Shown one piece after another: positions 6,074 through 6,183 of a stretch of 6,183 nt of DNA. Below the pieces are notes generated by a model. It saw nothing but the letters and a program-made list of their open reading frames with translations, was not told the DNA's origin and searched no databases. Each line of letters begins with the position of its first letter. Positions within the stretch are counted from its first letter, which is position 1. This stretch comes from a candidate division NPL-UPA2 bacterium (lineage in GTDB: Bacteria; NPL-UPA2; JAGMAN01), in NCBI GenBank assembly GCA_021129695.1, contig JAJOKU010000157.1:1-6183 (forward strand), given 5' to 3'. The position numbers were made by a program, and so were the translations under genes.

Positions 6074-6183
6074 CATAGATTTTCACAGACAGGAAAGCGG
6101 AAATTTCTGAATCAGAGTTTCCAAATCCACTGATATTTTTCCGTGAATTGGAGTTAATCCGGCACATGCTGTGTGCTGTCTGA
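6074..6183. other. Non-coding region upstream of dapF, no gene supported
   Basis: This stretch should contain the dapF promoter if dapF is the first gene of its operon, but I cannot point to good -35 and -10 hexamers on the minus strand. Phrases such as tctgtgaaaatctatg, and the tccgtggttagga nearer dapF, resemble the style of dispersed intergenic repeats seen in several uncultured and deltaproteobacterial genomes; this is an impression, not a match. Confidence 0.4.

Noticed and set aside
6015..6167. Possible 50-residue minus-strand gene upstream of and overlapping dapF
   Set aside because: It has no clear Shine-Dalgarno sequence or recognisable motif, overlaps the dapF start out of frame, and its sequence looks like intergenic repeat DNA.
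1..6183. CRISPR array, tRNA, rRNA or lysine riboswitch
   Set aside because: No spaced direct repeats, cloverleaf sequence, rRNA-like segment or riboswitch core could be seen on either strand.

Overview
The window looks like bacterial chromosome, probably from an anaerobic or uncultured lineage. I cannot name the phylum from sequence alone. It carries four credible protein genes in two blocks that differ in base composition and face each other. Hand counts on single 60-base lines gave about 33-38% G+C in the left block and about 55-58% in the right block.

Left block (about 1-3904, + strand, AT-rich): a carbohydrate-use pair. The first gene (65-808) matches the C-terminal half of uronate isomerase (UxaC) in layout but has lost most of the family's catalytic signatures. 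It looks 5'-truncated or interrupted by a repeat at the window edge. The second (917-3904) is a large glycoside hydrolase family 35 beta-galactosidase-type enzyme of 995 residues with no signal peptide. It has a TIM-barrel catalytic domain and three carbohydrate-binding-like jelly-roll segments. A plausible terminator and a 14-bp palindrome in a promoter-like setting separate the two genes.

Junction (3905-4166): a 145-bp element (3905-4049) with 15-bp perfect terminal inverted repeats and internal hairpins begins at the base after the beta-galactosidase stop codon. The first 51 bases of the window are an exact inverted copy of one end of it. The AT-rich glycan cassette is therefore bracketed by two inward-facing copies of the same palindromic, MITE-like element. 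The element is open in three of six reading frames, and the copy at the left edge is in frame with the UxaC-like gene. The remaining 117 bases (4050-4166) are AT-rich and hold nothing recognisable.

Right block (4167-6028, - strand, higher GC): dapF then dapA, overlapping by 13 bases and transcribed toward the cassette. They encode diaminopimelate epimerase and 4-hydroxy-tetrahydrodipicolinate synthase, two steps of the diaminopimelate/lysine pathway, which implies meso-diaminopimelate synthesis for lysine and probably peptidoglycan. DapA is unusually long (351 residues). The last 155 bases (6029-6183) contain no convincing gene; they hold the dapF leader and a hairpin.

The most notable signal is the paired palindromic element around the glycan cassette together with the composition change at its edge. 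A mobile or rearranged cassette and a metagenomic assembly join at a repeat are both possible explanations.
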